This document shows positions 38,039 through 45,853 of a DNA stretch of 64,000 nucleotides, piece after piece. Source of the stretch: Streptomyces bluensis. Its GTDB lineage: Bacteria > Actinomycetota > Actinomycetes > Streptomycetales > Streptomycetaceae. Numbering within the stretch: the stretch's first letter is position 1; each line of letters starts with the position of its first letter. A model generated the notes under the pieces. That model was given only the letters and a program-made list of their open reading frames with translations, had not been told where the DNA came from and searched no databases. The stretch is from contig NZ_BMVM01000004.1 in the NCBI RefSeq assembly GCF_014650715.1, forward strand, positions 248,001-312,000, read 5' to 3'. The position numbers were made by a program, and so were the translations under genes.

Positions 38039-38069
38039 AAAAATGCCCCGGACGGGACACAGGCGGGGC
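38039..38069 (-). terminator. Possible attenuator upstream of infC
   Basis: On the minus strand, GCCCCG (38069-38064) pairs with CGGGGC (38050-38045) and is followed by ATTTTTC. T-runs after hairpins are rare in this genome. It lies about 90 nt upstream of the infC start, consistent with an attenuated leader of the infC operon. Confidence 0.5.
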
Positions 38070-38353
38070 TCCAGACTGCCGGAGCACCGCCGCAGTGAAC
38101 CGCGGGGCGCGCTTCGGGCGACTCCACCGTCCGTACGGAACGGTGGTGGCCGCCTGACCGGTGACCTGCCGTCCCGGAGGAGGGTCAGGTGGGAGTTCGG
38201 AGCCTCCACTTGCGGGCCGGGCACGCTGACGTCGTCTTGGCGTGTCCGACCGGTCGTCACCCAAGGCTAGCAGCTACCGGAGGCCGGTGCGAACCGGCGT
38301 GCGGGTGCCTCCCGCGCACGGCCGCCGTGGAAGCCGGGCCTATCGTGTGGGAC

Positions 38354-38740
38354 ATGAGTGACACCTCCCCCTCGGATCCGGCCGACACGTCCGGCTCCAC
38401 AGACTCCCCCGACTTCGACAGCATGACCCGCGACATCGCGGACGTCCCGGCGGTCGAGGTGATCGTGACGGTCGCGGTGAACCTGATGAGCGCCGCCGCC
38501 GTGAAGCTCGGTCTCACCGAGGAGGGCGACAAGTACAAGGACCTGGACGAGGCCCGCAAGCTGGTGCACGCCCTCGCCGGTCTCCTCGACGCGTCCGCTA
38601 CCGAGATCAGTTCCTTCCACGCGGCACCGCTGCGCGACGGCCTGAAGTCGCTCCAGCTGGCGTTCCGCGAGGCGTCGCTGGTCCCGGACGAGCCGGGGCA
38701 GGGCCCGGGCGAGAAGTACACGGGCCCGGTCTACGGCTGA
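38354..38740 (+). CDS. DUF1844 protein
   Basis: A 128-aa protein with an acidic Ser/Asp/Thr-rich N-terminal 30 residues, then a helical domain (VEVIVTVAVNLMSAAAVKLG then KDLDEARKLVHALAGLLDA), matching DUF1844, a conserved actinobacterial family of unknown function. The ATG at 38354 gives the family start. It is divergent from infC and convergent with the SseB-like gene 31 bp away. The constant position next to infC in Streptomyces suggests a core role. Confidence 0.85.
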   Translation: MSDTSPSDPADTSGSTDSPDFDSMTRDIADVPAVEVIVTVAVNLMSAAAVKLGLTEEGDKYKDLDEARKLVHALAGLLDASATEISSFHAAPLRDGLKSLQLAFREASLVPDEPGQGPGEKYTGPVYG

Positions 38741-38771
38741 CGCACCCGGCCCGGCGGGGCCCACGGCTGAT

Positions 38772-39551
38772 TCACGGACGTACGTACAGGGGCTCGCCCG
38801 GTGGCGTGGTCCCGGCCGGCAGCAGTGCCAGGTCGAGGCCGCGCACCAGGCGGGCCCGCAGCGTCTCGTCGGCGGCGAGGCGCCGTGCGACCGCCCGCGC
38901 GGCCTCGGCCGGGGGCGCGGACGGGTCCAGGACGAGGGCGAGGGCACCGTCGGCCTCTCCCGGCCCGAGGTGGGCACGCAGTACGGCGGGCTCGGCGGCC
39001 ACGGCTTCGCGTACGGCCGCGACGACGGCCGGGTCGGCGAGCGGGTCCGTCGTGGTCCGGCCCTCGGCGAGCGCGAGCAGCGCGGGCCCGGTCAGCTCGT
39101 ACGGCACCGGCCCGGCCAGGTCCAGCACGATCGTGTCGGCCTTCTCGTGGGCGGCGGCCTGGAGGGCCTGGTGCAGGGGGACGGCGACGGGACGGGCGGC
39201 GGGGTCCCAGCGGGCCAGGGCGTCGGTGGAGGTGAAGGCGGGCAGGGCGGTGCGGTGTCCGGCCTTCAGGGTCGGTACGGCCATGTCGCTGGTCTTCTCG
39301 CGGCGCAGCCCGCCCTCCCGTCTCCCGCCACCGCCCTTCTTGGGAGCTTCGCGCCCCTCCTGACTGTCCTCCTCGACCTCGCCCAGGAGGGCCACGACGG
39401 GAACGAGCAGCCGGGCGCCCTTGAGTGCCTCCAGGACGGGCCCCACGGCCGTGCGGTCCTCGGCCCAGGCCGCGAGCGCCGCGCTCAGCCGGGGGTCGGC
39501 GGAGCCGTCGTCGTCGGAGAAACCGGGGTCGGGAATGTTCTTGTTCGCCAC
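38772..39551 (-). CDS. SseB-family protein
   Basis: A 259-aa protein beginning VANKNIPDPGFSDDDGSADP with an SseB N-terminal domain (LLVPVVALLGEVEED; MAVPTLKAGHRTALPAFTST) and an SseB C-terminal-like segment. A charged Gly/Lys/Arg insert (about residues 60-85) separates two parts of the first domain. SseB relatives were named from a Salmonella stress protein, but the actinobacterial members have no established function. GTG 39551 is chosen by family similarity; GTG 39557 is also possible. It is divergent from the beta-lactamase-like gene. Confidence 0.82.
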   Translation of the reverse strand: MANKNIPDPGFSDDDGSADPRLSAALAAWAEDRTAVGPVLEALKGARLLVPVVALLGEVEEDSQEGREAPKKGGGGRREGGLRREKTSDMAVPTLKAGHRTALPAFTSTDALARWDPAARPVAVPLHQALQAAAHEKADTIVLDLAGPVPYELTGPALLALAEGRTTTDPLADPAVVAAVREAVAAEPAVLRAHLGPGEADGALALVLDPSAPPAEAARAVARRLAADETLRARLVRGLDLALLPAGTTPPGEPLYVRP

Positions 39552-39670
39552 GGTCACCGACCCTATCGGGGGAAGCCTCCCGGGCATGTCCGGGGCCGGA
39601 ACCACAGCTCCGCACAGAGCCCGGCACCGTATCGTCGTCGGTGTCATCTTCCACGCCCTAGGAGGCTTCG

Positions 39671-40486
39671 TTGCGACCTGTGGGGGCGCCCCCGGTGGAC
39701 CGCGACGCGTTGCTCGCCGCCGCATTGGAGGGTGTGGAGGCCGAGGACGGCGCCGGCCTGGCCGTGGCCGTGCGGGACATGGAGTCCGGGGAGAGCGCGG
39801 CGTACGGGAAGGCGCGGTTCGAGACCGCGAGCATCGTGAAGGTCGGCATCCTGGCGACGCTGCTCCTCCAGGCGCAGGACGCGGACCGGCGGCTCACCGC
39901 CCAGGAGGAGGCGTACGCGGCCGCGATGATCGAGAACAGTGACAACGCGTCCGCGACCGCGCTGTGGAAGGCGATCGGTTCGGCGGCGGGCCTCGACGCC
40001 GCGAACGAGCGCTTCGGGCTGACCGGCACCGAGGGCGGCGACGGGCCGCTGTGGGGGCTGACCCGGACCACGGCCGCCGATCAACTCGTCCTGCTCCAGC
40101 AGGTGTTCGGGCACGGGTCGGAGCTGAACGACGCCTCGCGGGCGTATCTGCGGGAGCTCATGGGGCGGCCGGCCGTGGGCCAGGACTGGGGTGTGTCGGC
40201 GGCCGGGTCCGGCTTCGCCCTGAAGAACGGGTGGTTGCCGCGCAGCACGACGGGGCTGTGGGTCATCAACAGCATCGGACGCGTCACCGCGGACGGGCAC
40301 GACCGCCTCGTGGCGGTGCTGTCGAACGGCCACACCACGAAGGCGAAGGGCGTCGCGCTGGTGGAGGCGGCCGCGCAGGCCGCGGTGTCGGTGTTCGGGG
40401 CGGAGGACGCGGGAAGTGCCGAGACCGTGGCGGCGCCGGTGCGGCGGCCGCGGGAGGAACCCTTGCCCACCCGGAAGCCGCGGTAG
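39671..40486 (+). CDS. Class A beta-lactamase-like serine hydrolase without signal peptide
   Basis: A 271-aa penicillin-binding/beta-lactamase-fold protein with the active-site tetrad SIVK (SxxK), SDN in ENSDNASA, and KNG in place of KTG. There is no signal peptide, so it should be cytoplasmic, unlike true beta-lactamases. The start is a TTG at 39671 with AGGAGG at good spacing. The cytoplasmic site and KNG triad argue against antibiotic hydrolysis; an esterase or peptidase role is more likely. The C-terminal 30 residues are charged and probably disordered. Confidence 0.85.
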   Translation: MRPVGAPPVDRDALLAAALEGVEAEDGAGLAVAVRDMESGESAAYGKARFETASIVKVGILATLLLQAQDADRRLTAQEEAYAAAMIENSDNASATALWKAIGSAAGLDAANERFGLTGTEGGDGPLWGLTRTTAADQLVLLQQVFGHGSELNDASRAYLRELMGRPAVGQDWGVSAAGSGFALKNGWLPRSTTGLWVINSIGRVTADGHDRLVAVLSNGHTTKAKGVALVEAAAQAAVSVFGAEDAGSAETVAAPVRRPREEPLPTRKPR

Positions 40487-40501
40487 CGGTCTCTCCCCGG
40501 C

Positions 40502-41707
40502 TCAGACGCCGTAGTGGTCCGTGTGGTCCCGTCGTCCCCGGCCCCGCCACAGCACGACCGCGCCGCCCAGCAGCAGGAGGCCCAGGCCGCCCGCGACCGG
40601 GGCCGCCCAGCTGAAGGCACTGCCGTCAAGGTCCGGATCCGGGCCGGACCCGAAGTACTTCCGGCCGTACGCCGCCGGGCGGAGCCCTTCCGGTTCGAGC
40701 TTGGCGCCCGCCTTGATCGCGGCCGCGGGGTCGACGAAACCGAAGCCGTGGGAGTCGCTCCGGCCGCCCGCCGGGGCGTCGCGGGCCGTGTCCTGGAGGA
40801 GCTGCTTGATCTGTGCGGGGCTCAGACCGGGGTGGGCGGCCCGGATGAGGGCGACCGCGCCGGAGACGAACGCGGCCGCGGCGCTCGTGCCCCAGCCCTC
40901 GTAGTACTTGCGGTCGGGGGCGGCGATGACGACGTCGTCGCCCGGGGCGCTGACGGTGGCGTACCAGCGGCGGGTGGAGAAGGAGGCGCGGGTGCCGTAC
41001 TTGTCGACGGCGGTGGCGGCGATGACGCCCGGGTAGGCGGCCGGGTACGAGATGCGGTCGCCCTTCTCGCCGCCGTTGCCCGCGGAGGCGACGACGACGG
41101 AGCCCTTCTTGAGGGCGTACTCGACGGCGGCGTCCTCGGCGGGTTCGGGGTGGGCGGACTTGGAGTCGTCGCCGAGTGAGAGGTTGATGACGTCGGCGCC
41201 CTGGTCGGCGGCCCAGCGGATGCCCTCGGCGAGGGCGTTGCCGCGGGTGTTGCGGGCCTTGGAGCGGGCAGGGTCCTTTTCCTCAAGGATGACGCGGACG
41301 GGAAGGATCCTGGCCGCCGGGGCGATGCCCAGCACGCCCTCGGCGCGTTCCGGACCGTGTCCGTGGCCCGCGATGATCCCGGCCATGGCGGTGCCGTGCA
41401 CGGCCCAGGTCTCGTCGCCGCGGCTCGACCCGAAGCCGACCATGTCCTTGGTGGGCAGGACGTTGCCCACCAGGTCCGGGTGCTCGTCGTCGACGCCGGT
41501 GTCGAGGACCGCCACGGTGACGCCCGCGCCCTTGGTGGTCCGCCAGGCCTCCCGCGCGTGCATGGCGTCCAGGGCCCACTGCTGGGAGCGAATCTCGTCC
41601 GCGTGGGCTGTGGTGGACGGGACGAGGGCGAGGGAGGCGGCGAGGAGGACGCTCAGCGCGCCGGTCCTGGGGTTCATGCGTGCCTTCACGAGGGTCATGC
41701 GGGTCAT
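40502..41707 (-). CDS. Mycosin-type membrane-anchored subtilisin (S8) protease
   Basis: A 401-aa protease with an N-terminal signal (to about residue 35, ending VPSTTAHA), a subtilisin domain with Asp in AVLDTGVDDEHPD, His in AVHGTAMAGIIAGHG, and Ser in GWGTSAAAAFVSG, plus a C-terminal membrane helix and basic tail. This is the layout of MycP mycosins of type VII secretion systems, but no esx or ecc genes are nearby. Its ATG overlaps the stop of the upstream gene (ATGA), so the two are coupled. Confidence 0.88.
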   Translation of the reverse strand: MTRMTLVKARMNPRTGALSVLLAASLALVPSTTAHADEIRSQQWALDAMHAREAWRTTKGAGVTVAVLDTGVDDEHPDLVGNVLPTKDMVGFGSSRGDETWAVHGTAMAGIIAGHGHGPERAEGVLGIAPAARILPVRVILEEKDPARSKARNTRGNALAEGIRWAADQGADVINLSLGDDSKSAHPEPAEDAAVEYALKKGSVVVASAGNGGEKGDRISYPAAYPGVIAATAVDKYGTRASFSTRRWYATVSAPGDDVVIAAPDRKYYEGWGTSAAAAFVSGAVALIRAAHPGLSPAQIKQLLQDTARDAPAGGRSDSHGFGFVDPAAAIKAGAKLEPEGLRPAAYGRKYFGSGPDPDLDGSAFSWAAPVAGGLGLLLLGGAVVLWRGRGRRDHTDHYGV

Positions 41708-43266
41708 GAGGCCTGGTCTCCGGCCGCGGCGACCGTCTTGCGGAAGCCGCGTTCGACGCGGTCGGCGAGGCCCTGTGCCTCGTGGCCGAGGCCGGACTGG
41801 GCGGGAGCGGTGCTGGCGCCGGACTTCATGGCCTCCGCGGCGGGCTCCGGCTCGGTGACGGTGCGGCCGTCGGCGAAGCCGGAGACGGCGTAGACGACGA
41901 CCGGCGCGTCGGTGAGGACGGAGAGGGTCCAGGAGGCACGCTGGTCGGCGCCGAACCGGTCCGCGACGGTGCCCCGCGCCGCGTACGGGAGGGGCATCAG
42001 GTCGGTGCGTCTGTCCAGGCCCTCCCTCTCGAAGCGGGACTTCAGGGAGGCCATGGCGGCGGAGTCGGCCGTGGTGAAGAGCAGGCCCACGGTGGTGACA
42101 TGGCTGCGGGTCGCGTCGGTGTAGGTGGCGCGGAGCAGCCGCAGGCAGCCGACCGGGGAGAGAGCCTTGCGGAGCAGCGGGTCGAAGGCGTCCTCGCAGC
42201 CGGTGTCGGGTGCCACGGCGATCCGCGTCCAGGTCCGGTCGGCGCCGCCGGGTCCGGCGCCCTCGCCGTCGAGGGTGCGCGGGAACAGCTGGTCGACGGG
42301 CACGTTGTGCCACAGCTGTGCGGCGGCGGCGAAGCCACCGCGGTCGCCGTCCGCGTCCGCGTCCGGAATCAGCCAGCTCCCGGTCACCGCTCCGCCGATG
42401 AGCCCGAGGCCGAGGACGACGCAGGTGGCGGCCGCCAGCGCACGGGGGCGGCTGGGCCGCGCCCGGGTGCCGTCGTGCGTCTCGGGGTGGTACGTCTCGG
42501 GTCGCGCGAAGGTGATGTACGGGCGTCCCGGGCGTGTGCCGAGTGCCTGGTCCAGTGCCCCGACGGAGCGGCGCGAGGAGCTCGACGCGGGGGTCCAGCC
42601 GGTCGGCGCCTCGTCACGGACGGGACGCAGCCGGGTGGTCGTCTCGGTGCGGGTCTCCTCGGGCGGGGCGGTACGGCGCGGCGCCTCCGCGGGCCTGGGC
42701 GGAGCGCCACCGGCCACGGCACCGGAGGGCTGCCCGCCCGGCCGGTTCGGTGCGTCCGCGGTCCGTGCGGAGCCCGCCGGCGGCGCGTCGGGGAACCGCG
42801 CCGAGGACGCGGGCGGGGGCGGGGGGGCCGGGTCGGTGCTCTGTTCGGCGGCGCCACGGAAGTCGCGCGGCCGCGGACGCTGACCGGCTCCGTCCTCCGG
42901 CCCCGGAGCGCGGGTTCCCTGTGGTGCCGGCATCGGACCGGGCGCGCCGGACGGTGTGCGCGACGGGGCGGGCGGCGGCACGGGTGGTGCGCCGGCTGTC
43001 GGGGGGCGCTGCGGACGGGGCGGGGCGGCGGCGGACGGAGGTGCGGAGCGCTGAGGTGGCAACGGGGCACTCGTGGCGGTGGAGGCCCCCGGCGCACCGT
43101 TCCTCGGGGCGGGGCCCGGCTGCTGGTCCTGGGGCGGTACGGGCCCCGTCGCGGCATCCTCGGGTGCGTCGGAACCGTGCGCGCCCGGCGTCCGTGGAGG
43201 CGTCGGCGGATGGGGCGGAGTCGTGGGGCGTGGGGGGATGGAGGCACGACGCGCTTCCGTGCTCAT
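41704..43266 (-). CDS. Proline-rich single-pass membrane protein, partner of the mycosin
   Basis: A 520-aa protein. Residues 1-290 are extremely rich in Pro, Ala, Gly, Arg and Ser and probably disordered in the cytoplasm. One transmembrane helix follows (ALAAATCVVLGLGLIGGAVTG), then an extracellular domain of about 200 residues (AAQLWHNVPVDQLFPRTL onward) with two well-placed Cys pairs (DTGCEDAFD, PVGCLRLL). I do not recognise the domain. The ATG at 43266 follows a G-rich stretch. It is translationally coupled to the mycosin gene, suggesting that it is a substrate, scaffold or regulator of that protease. Confidence 0.7.
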   Translation of the reverse strand: MSTEARRASIPPRPTTPPHPPTPPRTPGAHGSDAPEDAATGPVPPQDQQPGPAPRNGAPGASTATSAPLPPQRSAPPSAAAPPRPQRPPTAGAPPVPPPAPSRTPSGAPGPMPAPQGTRAPGPEDGAGQRPRPRDFRGAAEQSTDPAPPPPPASSARFPDAPPAGSARTADAPNRPGGQPSGAVAGGAPPRPAEAPRRTAPPEETRTETTTRLRPVRDEAPTGWTPASSSSRRSVGALDQALGTRPGRPYITFARPETYHPETHDGTRARPSRPRALAAATCVVLGLGLIGGAVTGSWLIPDADADGDRGGFAAAAQLWHNVPVDQLFPRTLDGEGAGPGGADRTWTRIAVAPDTGCEDAFDPLLRKALSPVGCLRLLRATYTDATRSHVTTVGLLFTTADSAAMASLKSRFEREGLDRRTDLMPLPYAARGTVADRFGADQRASWTLSVLTDAPVVVYAVSGFADGRTVTEPEPAAEAMKSGASTAPAQSGLGHEAQGLADRVERGFRKTVAAAGDQAS

Positions 43267-43548
43267 GCACCCCCCCGTTTCCTCGTGTCCCAGGCCGCCT
43301 CGGAGAACGTCCGGGCGTACGACCGCCCCATGGGGAGCGCTCGTCGTTCTGGAGCCGCCTGCCCGGGTGTCCGCCACGAGCATCCGTACCCGTCGCGAGG
43401 CGTGACCATCCCCGGCCGAGGTCGTCCCCTGCTTCCGCGTCACTCTACGGGTTACCGCGCGCGGAGAGGGAACCAGTCCGCAGCCCCGGGGGAATCTGCC
43501 CGGAACGTCCCCCTACCCTGCGGTAATCGAGTCTGGCAGGCTGCGTTC

Positions 43549-44751
43549 ATGACTGCCCGTGCCGCTGACCGCGCCCGCTACGACCGGGCCACCGCTCATC
43601 TCGACGCCCCTGTCGCGATCGTCGACCTGGACGCCTTCGACGCGAACGCCGACGACATGATCCGCAGGGCGGGCGGCAAGCCGATCCGTGTGGCCAGCAA
43701 GTCCGTTCGCTGCCGGGCTCTTCTGGAGCGCGTCCTGGGGCGCGAGGGTTTCGCGGGCGTCATGTCCTTCACCCTCGCCGAGTCGCTGTGGCTCGCGCGG
43801 TCCGGCTTCGACGACGTCCTGCTCGCGTACCCGTCGACCGACCGCTCCGGCTTTGCCGAGCTGACCGCTGATCCCAAGCTCGCGGGCGCCGTCACCGTCA
43901 TGGTGGACGACCCGGCCCAGCTCCGGTTCATCGACGACGCGCGCGCGGGCGGTTCCGAAGTGGTGCGGGTCTGCCTGGAGTTGGACACGTCGCTGAAGCT
44001 GTTCGGCGGGCGCGTGCGCGTCGGCGCCCGGCGGTCCCCGCTCCACTCCCCCGCCCAGGTCGCCGAGTTGGCGCGTACGGTCGTCCGGCGGCCCGGGTTC
44101 AGGCTGGTCGGGATCATGGCGTACGAGGGGCACATCGCCGGTGTCGGGGACTCGCTCGCGGGGCGCCCGCTGCGCTCGCGGGCCGTCCGGCTGATGCAGG
44201 CCGCCGCGCGGAAGGAGCTCGCGGAGCGGCGGGCCGAGGTGGTGCGCGCGGTGCGGGCTGTGGAGCCCGGCCTGGAGTTCGTCAACGGCGGCGGCACGGG
44301 CAGTGTCCAGTACACCGCCGCCGAGGACGCGGTCACCGAGATCGGGGCCGGGTCCGGTCTGTACGTCCCGCGCCTCTTCGACAACTACACCTCGTTCAGC
44401 GGGCGTCCGGCCGCGCTCTTCGCCCAGCCCGTCGTCCGTCGGCCTGGCGTCGGCGTCGTCACCGTGCTGGGCGGCGGCTATCCGGCCTCCGGCGTCGCGG
44501 GCCGCGACCGGCTGCCCGTCCCGTACCTGCCCGAGGGGCTGAAGTACGACCCCCAGGAAGGTCCGGGCGAGGTGCAGACGCCGCTGCTGGGCGCGCCCGC
44601 CGACGATCTCCTCATCGGTGACAAGGTGTGGTTCCGGCACGCCAAGGCGGGCGAGCTGTGTGAGCGGTTCGACGTGCTGCACCTCGTGGCGGGCGACGAG
44701 GTGACGGCGACCGTGCCGACGTACCGCGGGGAGGGCCACACCTTCCTTTGA
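43549..44751 (+). CDS. PLP-dependent D-threonine aldolase / D-amino acid deaminase-like protein
   Basis: A 400-aa fold-type III PLP enzyme. The Schiff-base Lys is in IRVASKSVRC and the N-terminal VAIVDLDAFDANADDM is the alanine-racemase-like start. The C-terminal domain carries HAKAGELCERFDVLHLV, where His and Cys usually bind the divalent metal in D-threonine aldolase and D-serine dehydratase relatives. The substrate is likely a D-beta-hydroxy amino acid, but this is inferred from the family. ATG 43549 fits the family length. A strong hairpin begins 6 nt past the stop. Confidence 0.82.
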   Translation: MTARAADRARYDRATAHLDAPVAIVDLDAFDANADDMIRRAGGKPIRVASKSVRCRALLERVLGREGFAGVMSFTLAESLWLARSGFDDVLLAYPSTDRSGFAELTADPKLAGAVTVMVDDPAQLRFIDDARAGGSEVVRVCLELDTSLKLFGGRVRVGARRSPLHSPAQVAELARTVVRRPGFRLVGIMAYEGHIAGVGDSLAGRPLRSRAVRLMQAAARKELAERRAEVVRAVRAVEPGLEFVNGGGTGSVQYTAAEDAVTEIGAGSGLYVPRLFDNYTSFSGRPAALFAQPVVRRPGVGVVTVLGGGYPASGVAGRDRLPVPYLPEGLKYDPQEGPGEVQTPLLGAPADDLLIGDKVWFRHAKAGELCERFDVLHLVAGDEVTATVPTYRGEGHTFL

Positions 44752-44756
44752 CGCCC

Positions 44757-44778
44757 TCTCCTGCCCGAGGGCAGGAGA
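44757..44778. terminator. Hairpin after the PLP enzyme, also the end of a TnpB relic
   Basis: A perfect 10-bp stem (TCTCCTGCCC with GGGCAGGAGA) and 2-nt loop. It can terminate the PLP gene and also resembles the subterminal hairpins at IS200/IS605 right ends. Confidence 0.6.
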
Positions 44779-44939
44779 TTCCGGTCCGTACCGCTACGCG
44801 GCACCACCATGGGTTCCTGTTTCACAGGCCGCCGCCGACCGGTGAAGGTCGGTCTTACACAGCCTCCGCAGGCCTGACTTCCCGCCCGTCCGGCGGTAGG
44901 TCCCACAACCCCGTTGTCGGACAAGACGATCTTAACCAT
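44779..44939 (-). pseudogene. C-terminal relic of an IS605-type TnpB protein
   Basis: The minus strand reads MVKIVLSDNGVVGPTAGRA, then CGGCVRPTFTGRRRPVKQEP. The ACGG-VRP and VKQEP signature is the usual C-terminus of Streptomyces IS605/IS1341-group TnpB (OrfB) proteins. No upstream RuvC or zinc-finger portion remains, and the frame runs on into the neighbouring gene, so it is a remnant. The hairpins at both edges fit the ends of such an element. Confidence 0.5.
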
Positions 44940-44983
44940 GCCGCAGCGCCCCTCAGGGCCGCTACGGGCAGGATGCCCTACAT

Positions 44984-45003
44984 CTCCACCCTAAAGGGTG
45001 GAG
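44984..45003. terminator. Hairpin downstream of the SDR gene
   Basis: CTCCACCCT and AGGGTGGAG form a 9-bp stem with AA in the loop, 42 nt past the SDR stop. It may terminate the glnA4-ALDH-SDR operon or be part of the IS605-type relic. Confidence 0.45.
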
Positions 45004-45045
45004 CACTGGGCAAGCGTTCGATAGCCGTCGCCTCCCGTGGTCTTT

Positions 45046-45846
45046 CTAGAGCGGTGTGACGTACGCGCCCGAAATACCGCCGTCCACCAGGAAGTCGGTG
45101 GCGTTCACGAAGGACGAGTCGTCGCTGGCGAGGAACGCGACCGCGGCCGCGATCTCCGTGGCCTCCGCGAACCGTCCGAGCGGGATGTGCACCAGTCGGC
45201 GCGCGGCCCTCTCCGGGTCCTTGGCGAACAGCTCTTGGAGCAGTGGGGTGTTGACCGGCCCCGGGCACAGGGCGTTGACGCGGATGCCCTCGCGTGCGAA
45301 CTGCACACCCAGCTCACGGGACATGGCCAGCACGCCGCCCTTGGAGGCCGTGTACGAGATCTGGGAGGTCGCCGCGCCCATGCGGGCCACGAACGACGCC
45401 GTGTTGATGATCGAGCCCTTGCCCTGCCGCCGCATGTAGGGGATGGCGGCCTTGCAGCACAGGTACACGGAGGTGAGGTTGACCTCCTGGACCCTCCTCC
45501 ACGCCTCCAGGCCGGTCTCCAGGATGGAGTCGTCGTCGGGCGGTGAGATGCCCGCGTTGTTGAAGGCGATGTCGACGCTGCCGTACGTGTCGTACGCGGT
45601 CTTGAACAGGGCCTCGACCTGTTCGGGGTCGGTGACGTCGACCTTCACGAAGATGCCGCCGGTTTCCTCGGCGGCCGCCTTGCCGCGTGTCTCGTCGACG
45701 TCGCCGCAGACCACGTGGGCTCCCTCGGAGGCGAGCCGGCGCGCGGTGGCCAGGCCGATGCCGCTGCCGGCACCGGTGATGACGGCGGTGCGGCCGACGA
45801 GGCGGCGGCAGATGGTTTCTTCGGTGATGCCTGCGTTGTCGGTCAT
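45046..45846 (-). CDS. Short-chain dehydrogenase/reductase
   Basis: A 266-aa classical SDR with cofactor site TGAGSGIG, NNAG, the catalytic Ser region NTASFVARMG and YTASK (YxxxK), and an Asp in CGDVDE that favours NAD. It lies 7 bp downstream of an aldehyde dehydrogenase and shares its operon with the glutamine-synthetase-like ligase. In that setting it probably oxidises the alcohol of a gamma-glutamylated amino alcohol to the aldehyde. A generic 3-oxoacyl-reductase label would be less informative here. Confidence 0.87.
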   Translation of the reverse strand: MTDNAGITEETICRRLVGRTAVITGAGSGIGLATARRLASEGAHVVCGDVDETRGKAAAEETGGIFVKVDVTDPEQVEALFKTAYDTYGSVDIAFNNAGISPPDDDSILETGLEAWRRVQEVNLTSVYLCCKAAIPYMRRQGKGSIINTASFVARMGAATSQISYTASKGGVLAMSRELGVQFAREGIRVNALCPGPVNTPLLQELFAKDPERAARRLVHIPLGRFAEATEIAAAVAFLASDDSSFVNATDFLVDGGISGAYVTPL

Positions 45847-45853
45847 GAGCGGC

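Noticed and set aside
41782..43548. Plus-strand extension upstream of the PLP enzyme
   Set aside because: It is antisense to the proline-rich protein gene; the family-consistent start is ATG 43549.
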